64,000 nucleotides of DNA from Streptomyces sp. B3I8 (lineage in GTDB: Bacteria > Actinomycetota > Actinomycetes > Streptomycetales > Streptomycetaceae), in contig NZ_JAUSYN010000002.1 in the NCBI RefSeq assembly GCF_030816915.1, forward strand, positions 3,051,501 through 3,115,500, read 5' to 3'. A model generated the notes under the pieces. The model did no database searches and was not told the origin of the DNA. It saw nothing but the letters and a program-made list of their open reading frames with translations. Of this stretch, positions 35,903 through 42,952 are shown in pieces; position 1 is the first letter of the stretch, and each line of letters begins with the position of its first letter. A program made the position numbers and the translations under genes.

Positions 35903-37021
35903 CTACCGCGTCCCCGCCCGGTCGGCCGGGATGTCCTCGTATCCCGGCACCTCGTGCGGGCTCCTCGGCGCCGGGCCGACGTAGCGGGCCGACGGACGGA
36001 CCAGGCGGCCGGTGCGCTTCTGCTCCAGGATGTGCGCCGACCAGCCGGCCGTGCGGGCGCACGTGAACATCGACGTGAACATGTGCGCCGGGACCTCCGC
36101 GAAGTCCAGCATGATCGCGGCCCAGAACTCCACGTTCGTGGCCAGCACCCGGTCGGGGCGGCGGTTGTGCAGTTCCTCCAGGGCCGCCTTCTCCAGCGCC
36201 TCGGCGACCTCGAACCGGGGCGCCCCCAGCTCCCGCGCCGTCCGCCGCAGCACCCGGGCGCGCGGGTCCTCCGCCCGGTACACCCGGTGCCCGAAGCCCA
36301 TCAGGCGCTCGCCGCGGTCGAGGGCGCGCTTGACGTAGCCGACGGCGTCGCCGGTGCGTTCGATCTCCTCGATCATGCCGAGGACCCGCGAGGGCGCCCC
36401 TCCGTGCAGCGGACCCGACATGGCCCCGACCGCGCCGGACAGCGCGGCGGCCACGTCGGCGCCGGTGGAGGCGATGACGCGGGCGGTGAACGTGGAGGCG
36501 TTCATGCCGTGCTCGGCGGCCGAGCTCCAGTACGCGTCGACGGCGGCCACGTGCTTGGGGTCCGGCTCGCCGCGCCAGCGGATCATGAACCGCTCGGTGA
36601 TCGAGTGCGCCTTGTCGATCTCCCGCTGCGGCACCATCGGCCTGCCCTGGCCGCGCGCGGACTGGGCGACGTACGACAGCGCCATCACGGCGGCGCGGGC
36701 GAGGTCCTCGCGCGCCTGATCGGCGTCGATGTCGAGCAGCGGCTTGAGCCCCCACACCGGTGCCAGCATGGCCAGCGCGGACTGCACGTCCACCCGGATG
36801 TCACCGGAGTGCACGGGGATCGGGAACGGCTCGGCGGGCGGCAGACCGGGGTTGAAGGCGCCGTCGACGAGCAGGCCCCAGACGTTCCCGAAGGACACCT
36901 GGCCGACCAGTTCCTCGATGTCGACACCGCGGTACCGGAGCGCCCCGCCCTCCTTGTCCGGCTCGGCGATCTCCGTCTCGAACGCGACGACTCCTTCGAG
37001 CCCGGGTACGAAGTCGGACAT
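35903..37021 (-). CDS. citrate synthase (citrate/methylcitrate synthase family)
   Basis: A 372-residue enzyme of the compact citrate synthase family that condenses acetyl-CoA (or propionyl-CoA) with oxaloacetate. Catalytic residues are visible: His in [13 protein letters not shown], His in [16 protein letters not shown] and Asp in [15 protein letters not shown]. It is likely a second citrate synthase paralogue of Streptomyces, so a methylcitrate synthase or special-condition role is possible. ATG 37021 gives [18 protein letters not shown]. It is divergent from pdxH across 150 bp. Confidence 0.92.
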   Translation of the reverse strand: MSDFVPGLEGVVAFETEIAEPDKEGGALRYRGVDIEELVGQVSFGNVWGLLVDGAFNPGLPPAEPFPIPVHSGDIRVDVQSALAMLAPVWGLKPLLDIDADQAREDLARAAVMALSYVAQSARGQGRPMVPQREIDKAHSITERFMIRWRGEPDPKHVAAVDAYWSSAAEHGMNASTFTARVIASTGADVAAALSGAVGAMSGPLHGGAPSRVLGMIEEIERTGDAVGYVKRALDRGERLMGFGHRVYRAEDPRARVLRRTARELGAPRFEVAEALEKAALEELHNRRPDRVLATNVEFWAAIMLDFAEVPAHMFTSMFTCARTAGWSAHILEQKRTGRLVRPSARYVGPAPRSPHEVPGYEDIPADRAGTR

Positions 37022-37171
37022 GAGGCGGCTCCTCGGTCTGTGCGGACAGGAAGCAGCACGATAGTCCCAGAGTGCCACCTTTGGGGAGTGGTCGCGGCAC
37101 TGGGTGCCAAGGAGGTGACGGAACCCACCGCACCCCCTCGGACGACCGCCTCCGTACGGCAGGATGACCAC

Positions 37172-37984
37172 GTGAGCGACCGCATCCCGGACGAACCCGT
37201 GAGTGAACCCCCTGGCGAACCCCTGTCCGAACCCCCCGCCGAACCCCCCGTGGAACCCCTCGTCGAGCGCGCCGCCGCCGAGGCGGAACGGAAGGCCGGG
37301 AACGAGGAGCCGTCCGGCCCCGCCGCCCCCGCCGATCCCGCCGCGATGCGGGCCCACTACCGCGCCGAGGGACTCGACGAGACAGAGCTCGCGGCCCACC
37401 CCATGGACCAGTTCGACCGCTGGTTCGCCCAGGCGGCACGGGCGGCCGTGCGGGGCATGCTCTACGAACCCAACGCCATGGTGGTCTCCACCGCCGACGC
37501 CGAGGGCCGCCCCAGCTCCCGCACGGTCCTGATGAAGGGCTACGACACCCACGGCTTCGTCTTCTACACCAACTACGACTCCCGCAAGGGCCGTGAGCTG
37601 GCCGCCAACCCACATGTCTCGCTGCTGTTCCCCTGGCACCCGGTGGCCCGCCAGGTGATCGTCACCGGCACCGCGCACCGCACCGGCCGCGACGAGACCG
37701 CCGCCTACTTCCGCACCCGCCCGCACGGCTCACGCCTCGGCGCCTGGGCGAGCGCCCAGTCCACGGTGATCCCCTCCCGCACGGTCCTGGAGACGGCGTA
37801 CGAGGATCTGGGTGCCCGCTATCCGGAGGGCGAGCAGGTCCCGGTGCCGCCGTACTGGGGCGGCTTCCGCGTCGTCCCGCACACGGTCGAGTTCTGGCAG
37901 GGCCGCGCCAACCGCCTCCACGACCGCCTCCGCTACACAGCGGCTGCGGACGGCACCTGGCACGTGGAGCGGCTGAGCCCCTGA
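37172..37984 (+). CDS. pdxH: pyridoxamine 5'-phosphate oxidase
   Basis: A 270-residue FMN enzyme making pyridoxal 5'-phosphate. It has the PNPOx core ([40 protein letters not shown]) and the C-terminal signature [25 protein letters not shown]. The first 45 residues are a Pro/Glu-rich tandem repeat ([20 protein letters not shown]) absent from standard PdxH, so a start at the internal Met59 ([12 protein letters not shown]) would give a more usual length. The GTG at 37172 has AGGA upstream. A hairpin at 38014-38081 follows. Confidence 0.92.
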   Translation: MSDRIPDEPVSEPPGEPLSEPPAEPPVEPLVERAAAEAERKAGNEEPSGPAAPADPAAMRAHYRAEGLDETELAAHPMDQFDRWFAQAARAAVRGMLYEPNAMVVSTADAEGRPSSRTVLMKGYDTHGFVFYTNYDSRKGRELAANPHVSLLFPWHPVARQVIVTGTAHRTGRDETAAYFRTRPHGSRLGAWASAQSTVIPSRTVLETAYEDLGARYPEGEQVPVPPYWGGFRVVPHTVEFWQGRANRLHDRLRYTAAADGTWHVERLSP

Positions 37985-38013
37985 GGTCCTGCCGGCCGCC
38001 GGAGAACGCGGAC

Positions 38014-38081
38014 GGCCCGTGGGCTCAGGTCCTCGTCTGACGACGAGAAGCCGGCCGGACGTACCGGCGAGCCCACGGGCC
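38014..38081. terminator. long hairpin between pdxH and the small RNA unit
   Basis: GGCCCGTGGGCTC (38014-38026) pairs perfectly with GAGCCCACGGGCC (38069-38081). The loop carries a smaller CGTC-TGAC-GACG hairpin (38034-38045). It can end pdxH transcripts (+) and the predicted small RNA (-). Confidence 0.75.
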
Positions 38082-38161
38082 GGGTGACTGCTTGGATTGG
38101 GCCGGTCGCGCGCCTCACACACGCGCTGGTCCGGCGCCGAACCGAGTACGACGGCGGGCCA

Positions 38162-38200
38162 CTAGCCCGCAGTCACCTCACGCGTCCGGTGTGCATACAT
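38162..38200 (-). CDS. 12-residue ORF inside the predicted small RNA
   Basis: ATG 38200 to TAG 38162 encodes MYAHRTREVTAG. A strong GGAGGGAGG lies about 9 nt upstream of the ATG. The stop codon sits in the loop of the GCGGGC/GCCCGC hairpin. It may be a leader-like peptide or a small protein; no homologue is recognised. Confidence 0.4.
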   Translation of the reverse strand: MYAHRTREVTAG

Positions 38201-38232
38201 CTGCCGAACCACCTCCCTCCTGTGTACCCACC

Positions 38233-38272
38233 ACACTAGGAACCGTCCGCGTCACGTTCAACCGCTTTTTTT
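38233..38272 (-). promoter_or_regulatory. sigma-HrdB-like promoter with A-tract
   Basis: On the minus strand: A7 (38272-38266), then -35 TTGAAC (38261-38256), a 17-nt spacer, and -10 TAGTGT (38238-38233). This is a near-consensus vegetative promoter with an UP-like A-tract, unusual in such GC-rich DNA. Predicted start is near 38226. Confidence 0.65.
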
Positions 38273-38304
38273 CCCGGCGACTCAACAGTCCCCGTCGGCG
38301 CGGG

Positions 38305-39075
38305 TCAGTGCCGGTAGAAGATGCGGTCGGCGTACGTGTCGAAGACGTGGTCGTTCCATTCGAGGCCGCCGTCGACGTTGCCGGAGCGGAGCATGGGCGG
38401 GGTGAGGCCGCGGTCGGCGAGGGTGCCGGCGGCCGTGGCGATCATCGCCTGCATCAGCGCGCTGGTGACCACCGTGGAGGCGGGGGCGAAGGGGGCGTCG
38501 ATGCCGTCCTGGGTCAGGACGGTGTCGCCGAGCGGGATGCGCGAGTCGAGGACGACGTCGCAGTGGTCCTTGAGGAACGTCCCGGAGGGGTTGCGGGGGG
38601 TGGTCTGCTCCGCGTACGCCACCGAGGTCACGCCGATGACCTTCACGCCGCGCGCGCGGGCGTGGGTCGCCATCTCGACGGGGAGGGCGTTGCGGCCGGA
38701 GAGGGAGATGATCACCAGCAGGTCGCCGGCGCGCAGGGGGCCGACGTCGAGCACGGCGGCGGCGAGGCCGTCGACGCGTTCCAGCGCCGAGCCCAGCGTC
38801 GCGGGCAGCACGTCGACGCCCGTCACCCCGGGCACGGTGAGCAGGTTCATCAGGGCCAGCCCGCCGGCCCGGTAGACGACGTCCTGCGCGGCCAGCGAGG
38901 AGTGCCCGGCGCCGAAGGCGAAGAGGCGGCCGCCGGCGACGACGGTGTCGGCGATCAGCTCGCCGGCCGCGGCGATCTCGTCGGTGTCCTCGTCCCGCAC
39001 CTGCCGCAGCAGTTCGATCGCGGCGTCGAGGAACCGCTCGCCCGGCCCGTCCACGCCCCCCGTCCCCTGGCTCAT
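38305..39075 (-). CDS. SIS-domain sugar-phosphate-binding protein
   Basis: A 256-residue protein with a sugar isomerase (SIS) fold. GGRLFAFGAGHSSLAAQDVV and DLLVIISLSGRNALPVEMAT are the two phosphosugar-binding loops, and VIGVTSVAYAEQTTPRNPSG follows. Family members bind or isomerise phosphosugars, including N-acetylmuramate- or glucosamine-type substrates. It is divergent from dmdR1 with about 250 bp between. No kinase or transporter is adjacent. The ATG at 39075 gives MSQGTGGVDGPGERF. Confidence 0.88.
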   Translation of the reverse strand: MSQGTGGVDGPGERFLDAAIELLRQVRDEDTDEIAAAGELIADTVVAGGRLFAFGAGHSSLAAQDVVYRAGGLALMNLLTVPGVTGVDVLPATLGSALERVDGLAAAVLDVGPLRAGDLLVIISLSGRNALPVEMATHARARGVKVIGVTSVAYAEQTTPRNPSGTFLKDHCDVVLDSRIPLGDTVLTQDGIDAPFAPASTVVTSALMQAMIATAAGTLADRGLTPPMLRSGNVDGGLEWNDHVFDTYADRIFYRH

Positions 39076-39174
39076 CGGCGACGCCCCTCACCTTCGTGAC
39101 GATCAGTTCGGCGGCCGGTCCCCGCGGGGCCCGGCCATGTCGCGGATCACGGTGCGGTCCGGACCAAGGCCGTG

Positions 39175-40284
39175 TCAATACGGCGGCCACGGCGGGGCCC
39201 GCGTACGACCGTTCCTCCGGTAAGGCCCGGTTGTCGGTGCGATGCGCAAGAATTGGGTCCAGGGCCAGCGCAACGCCGGTGAGGCGGCCGAGCCTCCGGC
39301 AGATCTCAATCGAGGGGCACGTATGTCCGGACTGATCGACACCACGGAGATGTATCTCCGCACCATCCTCGAGCTCGAGGAAGAAGGCGTCGTGCCCATG
39401 CGCGCCCGTATCGCCGAGCGGCTCGACCAGAGCGGGCCGACGGTCAGCCAGACGGTGGCGCGCATGGAGCGCGACGGGCTGGTGTCCGTCGCGCCCGACC
39501 GGCACCTGGAGTTCACCGACGAGGGGCGCCGCCTGGCCACGCGTGTCATGCGCAAGCACCGGCTCGCGGAGTGCCTGCTCGTCGACGTGATCGGGCTGGA
39601 GTGGGAGCAGGTGCACGCGGAGGCCTGCCGCTGGGAGCACGTGATGAGCGAGGCGGTCGAGCGCCGCGTGCTGGAGCTGCTGCGGCACCCCACCGAGTCG
39701 CCGTACGGCAACCCGATCCCGGGTCTGGAGGAGCTGGGCGAGAAGGACGGCACGGTTCCGTTCCTGGACGAGGGCATGGTCTCGCTCGCCGACCTCGACC
39801 CGGGGCTGGAGGGCAAGACGGTGGTCGTACGGCGCATCGGCGAGCCGATCCAGACGGACGCGCAGCTCATGTACACGCTGCGCCGGGCGGGCGTGCAGCC
39901 CGGCTCGGTGGTCAGCGTGACGGAGTCCGCCGGTGGTGTCCTGGTCGGCAGCAGTGGGGAGGCGGCCGAACTGGAGTCGGAGATCGCCTCGCACGTCTTC
40001 GTGGCCAAGCGCTGACGGGGTGGCCCCGAGCACGCCGTACGGGACGGCGCGGCGGACCGCGTCACCCGGGCGCGGCGGTGCGGCGGGAGCGCGGGCGTTC
40101 CGCGCCGGGTGACCGATCGCCCGCCCCCGCGCACTTTCTGTGCGCCGAATGGCAGCGCGAACCCGGTTCCCGTGCCACGCTGTCGGGTGAGGCATATGAC
40201 CTGAGGGGCTCTGAGGCCGGCACGGACGACGAGGGCCGTGCGACCGGGGAGGGGAGCGGGACGATGTGCCGCAGCCGTGGACAT
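39175..40284 (-). other. antisense ORF opposite dmdR1 (possible adm equivalent)
   Basis: A 369-codon Ser/Arg/Thr-rich minus-strand frame spans the whole of dmdR1. In S. coelicolor an antiparallel gene, adm, overlapping dmdR1 has been described as affecting siderophore and antibiotic production. Antisense frames are often open by chance in GC-rich DNA, so this is only a positional parallel; no ribosome-binding site was assigned. Confidence 0.3.
39323..40015 (+). CDS. dmdR1: DtxR-family iron-dependent repressor, DmdR1-like
   Basis: A 230-residue divalent-metal (Fe2+) repressor, the same length as S. coelicolor DmdR1. The N-terminal winged helix (about 1-70) has RIAERLDQSGPTVSQTVARM; the dimerisation/metal domain (about 75-140) has RKHRLAECLLVDVIGLEWEQ, HAEACRWEHVMS and ERRVLELL, with the expected Cys, His and Glu ligands; the C-terminal SH3-like FeoA domain follows. 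It is expected to repress siderophore (desferrioxamine) genes through iron boxes. GAGGGG precedes ATG 39323; the upstream frame to 39242 is not needed. A long antisense ORF covers it. Confidence 0.92.
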   Translation: MSGLIDTTEMYLRTILELEEEGVVPMRARIAERLDQSGPTVSQTVARMERDGLVSVAPDRHLEFTDEGRRLATRVMRKHRLAECLLVDVIGLEWEQVHAEACRWEHVMSEAVERRVLELLRHPTESPYGNPIPGLEELGEKDGTVPFLDEGMVSLADLDPGLEGKTVVVRRIGEPIQTDAQLMYTLRRAGVQPGSVVSVTESAGGVLVGSSGEAAELESEIASHVFVAKR

Positions 40285-40506
40285 GGAGAGGGCCCCGGCG
40301 CCCTATGGCGCCGGGGCCTGTCCTCCCCTGTGCTGACCCGGAGCCCCGAGCTCCCAGGGTCATCCCCCTCGGACCGTTTTTCCCCGAGCGGTCCGCCCGA
40401 TGAAGATCTCCCCTCGGTGGCGTCGGCCAATCCCCGACCGGTGTCACTCGAAGGAGGGGTGTTGGCGACCGAAAGCCCATTTTCGAATGAGCTTTCGATA
40501 GCGTGA
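40264..40506 (+). CDS. possible small ORF overlapping a hairpin, uncertain
   Basis: 80 codons from ATG 40264 with a strong upstream GGGGAGGGGAG, ending SPFSNELSIA. Third positions are much less GC-rich than in real genes here. A perfect GGCCCCGGCGCC-CTAT-GGCGCCGGGGCC hairpin lies within its first 20 codons. It could be a leader peptide of an attenuator for the hydrolase gene, or simply noncoding. No family recognised. Confidence 0.3.
   Translation: MCRSRGHGEGPGALWRRGLSSPVLTRSPELPGSSPSDRFSPSGPPDEDLPSVASANPRPVSLEGGVLATESPFSNELSIA
40291..40318 (+). terminator. perfect hairpin (terminator or attenuator)
   Basis: GGCCCCGGCGCC (40291-40302), loop CTAT, GGCGCCGGGGCC (40307-40318), followed by CTGTCCTCCCCTGTG. 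It may end dmdR1 transcripts or attenuate transcription into the hydrolase gene 300 bp downstream. Confidence 0.75.
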
Positions 40507-40618
40507 CGACCCACGACAGCACGACGAACCAGCACGGCGGCAACAGCACGAGGAGCGTCCGGACCGGCCACGCGGCACGCGGGGGACGGCCCGGGGGGAG
40601 CCAGGGGGTGCCAGGACG

Positions 40619-41497
40619 ATGGTGCGGCGCATCGACGTGAGCGGGAGGGACGGCGTACGCCTCGCCGCCTGGGAATTCGGCGATCCCCCCAAGGACGACG
40701 AGCCGGCGGCCGACGCGCAACGGCCCGGCGTGCTGTTACTGCACGGCCTCATGGGGCGCGCCTCGCACTGGGCCGCCACCGCGCGCTGGCTCGCCGAGCG
40801 GTACCGTCCCGTCGCCCTCGACCAGCGCGGCCACGGCCAGAGCGACAAGCCCCCGGAGGCCGCCCACACCCGCGAGGCGTACGTCGAGGACGCGGCCTGC
40901 ACGCTGGAGCAGCTCGGGCTCGGCCCGGCCGTCGTCATCGGCCACGCCATGGGCGCCCTCACCGCCTGGCAGCTCGCCGCCGCCCGCCCCGACCTGGTCC
41001 GTGGGCTGGTCATCTGCGACATGCGGGCCTCGGCGCTGGGCGCCGCCTCGCAGCGCGAGTGGGAGGACTGGTTCAGCACCTGGCCGCTGCCGTTCGCCAC
41101 GCTCGCCGACGTCCGCAAGTGGTTCGGGGAGGACGACCCCTGGGTGGAGCGCCCCAACCCGGCGCGCGGCGAGTTCTACGCCGAGGTGATGCACGAGTCG
41201 TCCGACGGCTGGCGCCCCGTGTTCACGCCCGCGCAGATGCTGAGGTCACGCGAGACCTGGGTGTACGACGCGCACTGGGAGGAGCTGGCGCAGGTGCGGT
41301 GCCCCACGCTGGTGGTGCGCGGTCTGGACGGCCAGTTGGGCCGGGCCGAGTCTCAGGAGATGGTCCGCGTTCTGCCGCGCGGCCGTTACGCCGAGGTCGC
41401 CGACGCCGGCCACCTCGTCCACTACGACCAGCCGGAGGCGTGGCGCGCGGCGGTCGAGCCGTTCCTGGAGGAGGTCCTCACGGGCGCCGACGCCTGA
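40619..41497 (+). CDS. alpha/beta hydrolase lacking nucleophile Ser, with TTA codon
   Basis: A 292-residue alpha/beta-hydrolase-fold protein. The oxyanion-side motif HGLMGRASHW and DQRGHGQSDKP are normal, but the nucleophile elbow is GHAMG (Ala110) instead of GHSMG. A candidate acid (RGLDGQLG) and His (DAGHLVHYDQPEAW) remain. E. coli RutD, with GHALG, is a precedent for a family member without the serine. Codon 40 is TTA (40736-40738), predicting bldA-dependent translation. It lies downstream of dmdR1, and its stop is 28 bp from the convergent TetR gene. The substrate is unknown. Confidence 0.83.
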   Translation: MVRRIDVSGRDGVRLAAWEFGDPPKDDEPAADAQRPGVLLLHGLMGRASHWAATARWLAERYRPVALDQRGHGQSDKPPEAAHTREAYVEDAACTLEQLGLGPAVVIGHAMGALTAWQLAAARPDLVRGLVICDMRASALGAASQREWEDWFSTWPLPFATLADVRKWFGEDDPWVERPNPARGEFYAEVMHESSDGWRPVFTPAQMLRSRETWVYDAHWEELAQVRCPTLVVRGLDGQLGRAESQEMVRVLPRGRYAEVADAGHLVHYDQPEAWRAAVEPFLEEVLTGADA

Positions 41498-41525
41498 CGG
41501 GCCTCTGCGGTCCCTCCCTCCTCCG

Positions 41526-42188
41526 TCACCCCAGCGCCCCGTCGAGGATGCCCGCCCACTGCTCGACCACCCGTTCCCGGCGTGCGGTGTCGTCCGTCAG
41601 CAGGTTGGCCAGGCCCAGGCCGCGGGCCATGTCCAGCAGGCCCTGGACGGTCTCGCGGGCGCCGGGGCGGGACTCGTCCACGCCGAGGAGTTCGACGGCG
41701 ACGCGGTGGGTCTCGCGGCCCACCCGGGCCTCCAGTTCCGTGACGCGGCCGCGCAGCCGGTCCTCGTCGGACGCGGCCACCCACAGGTGCAGCGCGGCGC
41801 GGAACAGCGGGCCGGTGCAGCCGTCGACGAGGGCGGCGACCACCGCGCGCCGGTCGCCCGTGGCGCCCTGCGGGAAGAGGTCGCGCAGCACCTGGCAGCG
41901 TTCCTCCGCGACGTACTCGACGGCCGCGGTGAACAGGTCCTCGCGGGTCGGGAAGTGATGCTGGGCGGCGCCCCGGGAGACCCCGGCGCGCTCCGCGACG
42001 GCGGCGACCGTGGAGCCGGCCCAGCCGCGCTCGGCGAGGCAGGCGACGGCGGCGGCCAGCAGCCGCTGCCGGGTGGCCCGGCTGCGGTCCTGCTTGGGCA
42101 CACGGTCGATCGCCGCCGCCGCTGCCACCGCCACCGTGCCCGTGCCCGTGCCCTCGGTGTCCATGTCCTTGGTCATGTCCGTGGTCAT
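41526..42188 (-). CDS. TetR-family regulator of the acyl-CoA cluster
   Basis: A 220-residue repressor-type protein. The N-terminal HTH reads RATRQRLLAAAVACLAERGW and VAERAGVSRGAAQHHFPTRE; the rest is a ligand-binding helical domain. Its ATG overlaps the stop of the enoyl-CoA hydratase gene (ATGA, 42185-42188), so it is the last gene of the minus-strand run and probably controls it, possibly with an acyl-CoA ligand, by analogy with AtuR or LiuR-type control. ATG 42188 gives a short Thr/Met-rich leader. Confidence 0.88.
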   Translation of the reverse strand: MTTDMTKDMDTEGTGTGTVAVAAAAAIDRVPKQDRSRATRQRLLAAAVACLAERGWAGSTVAAVAERAGVSRGAAQHHFPTREDLFTAAVEYVAEERCQVLRDLFPQGATGDRRAVVAALVDGCTGPLFRAALHLWVAASDEDRLRGRVTELEARVGRETHRVAVELLGVDESRPGARETVQGLLDMARGLGLANLLTDDTARRERVVEQWAGILDGALG

Positions 42189-42952
42189 GTGAGGTCCCTG
42201 ACGTCCGTGAAGTCCATCCACACCGGGTCCCGTCGTTCGAGGAAGGCCGTCATCCCCTCCCGTGCCTGCGGGGAGGCGAACAGCCGCGCGGCGAGGGAGG
42301 TCAGGACGTCCGCGTCCCGGTCGAACGCCTCCCGCACCCCGGCCGTGAGGAGCCGTTTGGTCTCCGCGAGCCCCTGCGGGGAGGCCCGGCGCAGCCCGTC
42401 CAGGACAGGGGCGAGGACGGTGTCGACGTCGTCGCCCGCGAGGGTGAGCAGCCCGGTGCGGACGGCCTCGGCGGCGTCGAAGCGGTCCCCGGTGAGGCAG
42501 TGCAGGGCGAGTGCGCGAGGGTCGGCGCGCGGCAGCAGCGGCAGGGAGATCACCGCGGGGGCGACGCCGATGCGGACCTCGGTGAAGGCGAAGTCGGCGG
42601 CGGTGGCGGCGGCCGCGATGTCGCAGGCGGCGAGCAGTCCGAGGCCGCCGGCCCGGACATGTCCGGTGACCCGGGCCACCACGGGCCTGGGCAGCTCCAC
42701 GATCCGCCGCAGCAGCGCGACGAGCGCCTCGGGCGGCGGCGGGTCGCGCAGGTCGGCGCCCGCGCTGAACGTGGTGCCGGTGTGGGTGAGCACGACGGCC
42801 CGTACGCCGGGGTCGGCGCCGCACTCCGCCAGCGCGGCGTCGAGTGCGCCGACGAGGGCGGCGGACAGGGCGTTGCGGTTGGCCGGGGAGTCCAGCACGA
42901 GGGTGGCGATGCCGCGCTCCCGGGAGCGGCCCACCCGCGCGGTGGCCGTCAC
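42185..42952 (-). CDS. enoyl-CoA hydratase/isomerase family protein
   Basis: A 255-residue crotonase-fold enzyme. The oxyanion-hole motif is VVLTHTGTTFSAGADLRD, and ARVTGHVRAGGLGLLAACDI follows. In the catalytic segment, DFAFTEVRIGVAPAVISLPL contains the Glu usually used for hydration. In an Atu or Liu-like pathway it would hydrate a glutaconyl-CoA-type intermediate. The GTG start overlaps the ligase stop (GTGA, 42949-42952). Confidence 0.9.
   Translation of the reverse strand: MTATARVGRSRERGIATLVLDSPANRNALSAALVGALDAALAECGADPGVRAVVLTHTGTTFSAGADLRDPPPPEALVALLRRIVELPRPVVARVTGHVRAGGLGLLAACDIAAAATAADFAFTEVRIGVAPAVISLPLLPRADPRALALHCLTGDRFDAAEAVRTGLLTLAGDDVDTVLAPVLDGLRRASPQGLAETKRLLTAGVREAFDRDADVLTSLAARLFASPQAREGMTAFLERRDPVWMDFTDVRDLT

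Larger units (their letters stand above)
38010..38226 (-). ncRNA. predicted structured small RNA (about 215 nt)
   Basis: Predicted from the promoter at 38233-38272 and the hairpin at 38014-38081. Internal structure on the minus strand includes a hairpin GCGGGC-TAGTG-GCCCGC (38170-38154). A 9-nt segment GGTGACTGC (38177-38169) is perfectly complementary to GCAGTCACC (38091-38083), closing an 80-nt domain. The two pairings overlap by two bases and may be alternatives. No downstream minus-strand gene is reached before the terminator, so it looks free-standing. Expression is not shown. Confidence 0.5.
37985..38304. other. intergenic region holding a minus-strand transcript unit
   Basis: 320 bp between convergent pdxH and the SIS gene. 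On the minus strand it contains a promoter, a 12-codon ORF with a strong ribosome-binding site and a long terminal hairpin, described separately. Confidence 0.7.
40016..40618 (+). other. intergenic region between dmdR1 and hydrolase gene
   Basis: About 600 bp. It holds a perfect hairpin (40291-40318), a possible 80-codon ORF (40264-40506) and a CGAAAGC/GCTTTCG inverted repeat around 40470-40495. It is less GC-biased than neighbouring genes. Confidence 0.5.

Noticed and set aside
38084..38240. tRNA-like segment in the small RNA region
   Set aside because: A GGTTCG-like word is present but no acceptor stem or anticodon arm can be formed.
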